From Mariannaea sp. PMI_226 (Eukaryota > Ascomycota > Sordariomycetes > Hypocreales > Nectriaceae), in contig JANFOG010000004.1 in the NCBI GenBank assembly GCA_024336345.1, positions 2,790,001 to 2,854,000 of the forward strand: 64,000 nt of DNA. The letters are read 5' to 3'. Below, piece after piece: positions 60,448 through 64,000 of this stretch. The notes under the pieces were generated by a model. That model was given only the letters and a program-made list of their open reading frames with translations, was not told the DNA's origin and did no database searches. The position numbers and the translations under genes were made by a program. Within the stretch, counting starts at the first letter, position 1; each line of letters starts with the position of its first letter.

Positions 60448-61413
60448 CTATTCTTTTACGCTGTAGCTGACCTTCGATTTTCCCTTGTTTCTTGATATCT
60501 TCTTCACCTTTGTTTCGCCGCACAAGTCTGTAGTGTCGACGTGTGTTCCGCCACATGGATACACTTCGGCCCCGACGATGTGCACAACACGGAATTTCTC
60601 GCCCGGTGGTGCCAGACTGCGATCCGGGATGAGGCGTTCGAGGCCACGCTTTCGGAAGTCCTCTTCATCCCACCAGTCGACCTCGACAGGCATCTTGGCT
60701 GCCATGAATTCATCGACTTTGGCCTGAATTGGGTCCTTCCATTTCCCCTCAATCAGACCCTGGAATTCGCACGATGCCGAGTCGGGGAAGTGTGAAGCCT
60801 TGAGTTCATCGAAGCCCTCAACTTCGTTCTCGACAAGGTGTCTGACGGCAGACCCTAGGACATGGCCGGCAGTGTGTAGGCGTGAGTAGTAGAGACGCTT
60901 CTTGACGTCAATTGCCAGCTCAACGGTGTCACCTGGGCTGAAAAGTGCACTTTCTCCTGATCCATCAATCGCCTGACTGAATCGTCCAAAGTGCAAGGCT
61001 TGTCCGTCTCGAACAGCGTCCATCCTCACGGCGGCTACCTGGAATGAGGCCCCTGAGGGAGCGGTGATGGTACCAACATCAGAGGGCTGGCCGCCGCCTT
61101 GAGGGTGAAAATTCGTCTTCTCAGTAACTACCGCATAGCTTGTGTCGTCGCCTTCTTTAAACAGTAGCCTGTTTTCTTCCTCAAGGCTGGTGAAAGGAGT
61201 GATGGAGACAAGTGTCGTTTGAAGGGCGTAGAGCTTTGCGTCGTGCTGGAAAGCAAGGAACGTGCGAGGGTGTGAAGAAGCCATTATCTTTGGTGCGATG
61301 GTGACAAGTTCAGGTCTTTTAGTTACAAAGGCTCTGACAGTCAACCACTGATTTTTTTCAAATTTTGATAAGATGCAAGGAACGACAGTGAGAGGAAGTC
61401 TCTTGACCAGCAT
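60448..61413 (-). CDS. AlaX-type alanyl-tRNA editing protein
   Basis: Hydrolyses tRNA-Ala mischarged with serine or glycine in trans, matching the editing domain of alanyl-tRNA synthetase. It is a single exon; the full frame is 321 residues. The zinc site is complete: HTAGH (HxxxH) and CGGTH (CxxxH). The family motif FHPQGGGQPSD is also present. A second in-frame ATG at 61284 (residue 44, MASSHPRT) gives a 278-residue form that starts just before the conserved domain. The 43-residue extension is basic and hydrophobic with one Glu pair region only at its end, so it resembles a mitochondrial presequence. Dual localisation by alternative starts is inferred, not shown. Confidence 0.9.
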   Translation of the reverse strand: MLVKRLPLTVVPCILSKFEKNQWLTVRAFVTKRPELVTIAPKIMASSHPRTFLAFQHDAKLYALQTTLVSITPFTSLEEENRLLFKEGDDTSYAVVTEKTNFHPQGGGQPSDVGTITAPSGASFQVAAVRMDAVRDGQALHFGRFSQAIDGSGESALFSPGDTVELAIDVKKRLYYSRLHTAGHVLGSAVRHLVENEVEGFDELKASHFPDSASCEFQGLIEGKWKDPIQAKVDEFMAAKMPVEVDWWDEEDFRKRGLERLIPDRSLAPPGEKFRVVHIVGAEVYPCGGTHVDTTDLCGETKVKKISRNKGKSKVSYSVKE

Positions 61414-62254
61414 AGAATCTGCTTGCCTGTTGACAGCGTGTGGATGTTTCTAGTCTGTTTCTAGATATGTCAATAGTCAGCATCCCGAAGTCTCTCCGAC
61501 TCGATAATCGGCTATAATCCGGAATTAATTCTCTAATAACATGTTAACTTTTTTGTTTTAGTTTCTTTTTTTTTTTTTTTTTTTAGGTTTTTTATTGCAG
61601 GAATAGACGAAACTCTTCTTCACTATTGTCGACTTTTCGTCATAATGTGAGAAAGAGTACGCCGCGGCGATGATAATCTCCGAAAGCCATTGCAAATGGC
61701 TATTCATGCTGTACTCTATCATTACTGAGCTTCCAACTGGGTTTCCATACTGCCAAATCCCAGTACTCAATTGCTACAAACTATCTGCCGATGCGATACG
61801 GTGCTAATAATCAACAGGGAATGTGACAAGTAGTCTCGTCAATAACTTGCGTCTGAATGAATGAATGAGCCGCCTAGTTCAAGCTCAAAATCCCAACTCA
61901 CGCAACAATTAATTCTGAAACTTGTGACATTGGTCAAAATCATGGGAAACCAGGGTTTTCGTTGGATATCGGAATATCGGAATATTGAAACTGTAATATG
62001 AATCTGCGTGCCAACGACAGTCGCAAGGTGGCAGCAAGACTCTGGTATGCAAGGTTATGTCCGACGTCATCTAAGTCCGATGCCAATGACGCTGATTCTG
62101 TGTACGCAACCAGCAGAGGGGGAGCACCACTTTCTATAAGAAGACAATTGTTCTCGTATCATTTGTTCATCTCAAACTCATCTTCATTCAACGTCATCTA
62201 CAACTTCACTTGCAATCAATCTAATAAAAGGACATCATATCCACGATTAGTACA
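61414..62254. other. Divergent intergenic region with poly(T) tract
   Basis: About 840 nt between divergent genes. It contains a run of 19 T at 61566-61584, short GGAATATCGGAATAT repeats near 61971, and a TATA-like TATAAG near 62137, about 118 nt before the SDR start. Confidence 0.6.
61566..61584 (+). repeat. Poly(T) homopolymer
   Basis: A run of 19 T within the AlaX/SDR divergent spacer. It could be a nucleosome-depleting poly(dA:dT) tract. Confidence 0.9.
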
Positions 62255-63019
62255 ATGGCACCACGAGGCTTGGCTATTCTCATCGGCGCTGGTCCTACCT
62301 CTGGAGCCGGCATTGCCAGAGTCCTCGCCAGGCCAGACCAAGGCAACCTCGCCGTCGCCCTACTTGCTAGAAATGCCGAGAACCTCACATCCCTCTGTTC
62401 AACTGTCAGGAAGTCGACCAACGGCGTTGTGGAGGCGTTCCCAACCGACACAAACCCAGACAACCTTCGACGTGCCTTCAAAGATATCGCCAACCACCCC
62501 AGCTTCAAGGGCCTCAAGCTGAAGCTTGCTATATACCACGTCAAGCACAGCAACAGATCGCCCTTTCTGGAACAGACCGCGGAAGCTTTCGGGGATAGCT
62601 TGCAAACTTACACAACGGGCTCGTTTGCCTTTGCGCAAGAGGCGCTAAAGTTGATGTACGACCAGAATGGCGGCCAGACGCTGCTCGCCGAAACGGACGG
62701 GGCTAAAAAGGGCACAATCATCTTCACGGGTACTTTGGGGGCCTTGCGAACCAATCCCGGATATGCCGCCTACGGTGCTACACGGGCGGCATCGAGAATG
62801 GTGGCCCAGGCCGTCGCAAAGGAACACAGCAAATTCGGGGTGCATTGTGTCCATGCCATCGCCAACGGGCACATTGTTGGAGAGGCGAGTGATGATACTC
62901 GACGGGGGAAGAAAATGGAAGCTGAAGATATTGGGCGAACATATCTGTGGCTCTCGCAGCAGCCGAGTTCACTCTGGATTCATGAGATGGATATGCGCCC
63001 AGCTCAAGAGTCCTTTTAA
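62255..63019 (+). CDS. Atypical short-chain dehydrogenase/reductase-like protein
   Basis: Rossmann-fold SDR relative of 254 residues, single exon. The N-terminal dinucleotide loop is GAGPTSGAG instead of TGxxxGxG. The usual NNAG strand is replaced by AIYHVKHSN. The expected catalytic YxxxK reads YGATR, with Arg in the Lys position, preceded by FTGTLGALRTNPGYAA. The end is short, MDMRPAQESF. These changes suggest either an unusual enzyme or an SDR that has lost normal catalysis. Substrate unknown. Start chosen at the ATG in CACAATGG-like context (ACAATGGCACC), after a leader with TATA-like TATAAG. Confidence 0.85.
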   Translation: MAPRGLAILIGAGPTSGAGIARVLARPDQGNLAVALLARNAENLTSLCSTVRKSTNGVVEAFPTDTNPDNLRRAFKDIANHPSFKGLKLKLAIYHVKHSNRSPFLEQTAEAFGDSLQTYTTGSFAFAQEALKLMYDQNGGQTLLAETDGAKKGTIIFTGTLGALRTNPGYAAYGATRAASRMVAQAVAKEHSKFGVHCVHAIANGHIVGEASDDTRRGKKMEAEDIGRTYLWLSQQPSSLWIHEMDMRPAQESF

Positions 63020-64000
63020 TGCGAATATATAATTGTGAAACATCTCTCTATTTATATATACATACATACACACATACATACACACATACAAATATGATCA
63101 GTTGTTTGATTCCTATACTTGCGAGTCTGGTCATAAGCAACAAATGGGAGTCCAGTGAAAGACGTAGAATAAAAAGCCAATGCTCCTCTACTATAGAGTA
63201 ACGCCTGCCACCATGTGATTGAACAAGTTGGAAATAGTGAATAGCCAGTTCTGGTCCATGATCTCGAATGACGTGAGTTCACTATGGAAGGCCTGCCGCA
63301 TCGTTTTGACCTCCTCTGCCAGGGACGTGGCTTGGGGGTGGTACTATGTCGCAAATGAGGCAAGGAGGAAGATCCGTCTGGGCTTCTTCCAATACCTTAC
63401 CTACCTCCAGTTTTTCATACCGCATAAGCTGCTTTAATAAAACTTCTTGACGAAAAATCACAATCTACTCAAAGTCTACGATGGTGCTTCCTATAGTTGG
63501 TTGGATGATTGAATCTCAGAGGTCATCAGGCTCCTTGTGGCTTACAGACCTTTTGCCATAGAAATTCATGCTGCAGCATCATTCTCCTATGATAGCGTTG
63601 CTATCTATAGGCACCAGTCCCCTTTCCACCATTCTGCCAATTCACAGCCATTGCCCGTTTCTTAAGCCAAACAGCAGCTGAATGTGTGGCTTCGTTTATT
63701 CGCTGGAGAAAGGGAGGGGGAGCAAGCCTAGTACGCTTCGTTGATGACAGCTTCCCCTCGATCCATTGGAGGGACGGAAAGCTCCGTTCAGCTCTCCCTC
63801 CACTCGACCCTGCAGCTATTATAGAAGAAGCATTAACCTCTAAATCGCAGTAAGTATAAGAATAAAATGCATATCTAATAGTTACATCCTCCGTCTGCTC
63901 ATAATTGATCCATTCTATCCTGTTCAAGACGCCTAGTATCGTCGTGTCATGTAGTATCGCGACCTTCTGGACTCGATGATCTGGTAGTCACCCTTACTTA
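63020..64000. other. Right-end intergenic region with a short CA/TACA repeat
   Basis: About 980 nt with no supported gene. A TACA/CACA-rich microsatellite covers about 63055-63090. The rest shows only short unsupported frames. Confidence 0.6.

Overview
The window is nuclear DNA of a filamentous ascomycete (Pezizomycotina, probably Sordariomycetes; Hypocreales is a guess). The evidence is: many spliceosomal introns of 44-127 nt (one of 194 nt) with GT..AG ends, a multimodular fungal-type NRPS, a fungal ABCC pump, IRE1, Hel2, a CipC-like protein, a GLEYA adhesin and long gene-poor spacers. No prokaryotic operon, tRNA, rRNA, transposase or CRISPR was found. Splice junctions were read by eye from frame continuity and splice signals.

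Left part (1-22.5 kb) is a piece of a secondary-metabolite locus. A giant NRPS enters from the left edge and ends at 15357. Its visible architecture is (C)-A-T-E-C-A-T-C-A-T-E-C-A-T, with no terminal condensation, thioesterase or reductase domain. An ABCC full transporter with 16 exons follows on the same strand, and its start codon lies 14 nt after a long CT/CTTT microsatellite.

Middle part (22.5-41.2 kb) is mostly housekeeping. After a 3.6 kb spacer come IRE1 (unfolded protein response) and, convergent with it, Hel2/ZNF598 (ribosome quality control). Then come a CipC-like stress protein, a DEK_C/SWIB chromatin protein and a short-chain dehydrogenase.

Right part (44.8-63 kb) holds a GT31-like type II membrane glycosyltransferase, a membrane-anchored DUF3445 protein, a Thr-rich GLEYA adhesin, a small hypothetical protein, a phenolic acid decarboxylase, a secreted TIL-type protease inhibitor reconstructed from three exons, an AlaX-type alanyl-tRNA editing protein with a possible mitochondrial presequence, and an SDR with a changed active site.

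The most notable points are the release-domain-less NRPS with an intron conserved only in condensation domains that follow (or are predicted to follow) epimerases, the microsatellite abutting the pump, and several small spliced candidates in the spacers (33.9, 41.5, 50.0 and 55.2 kb).
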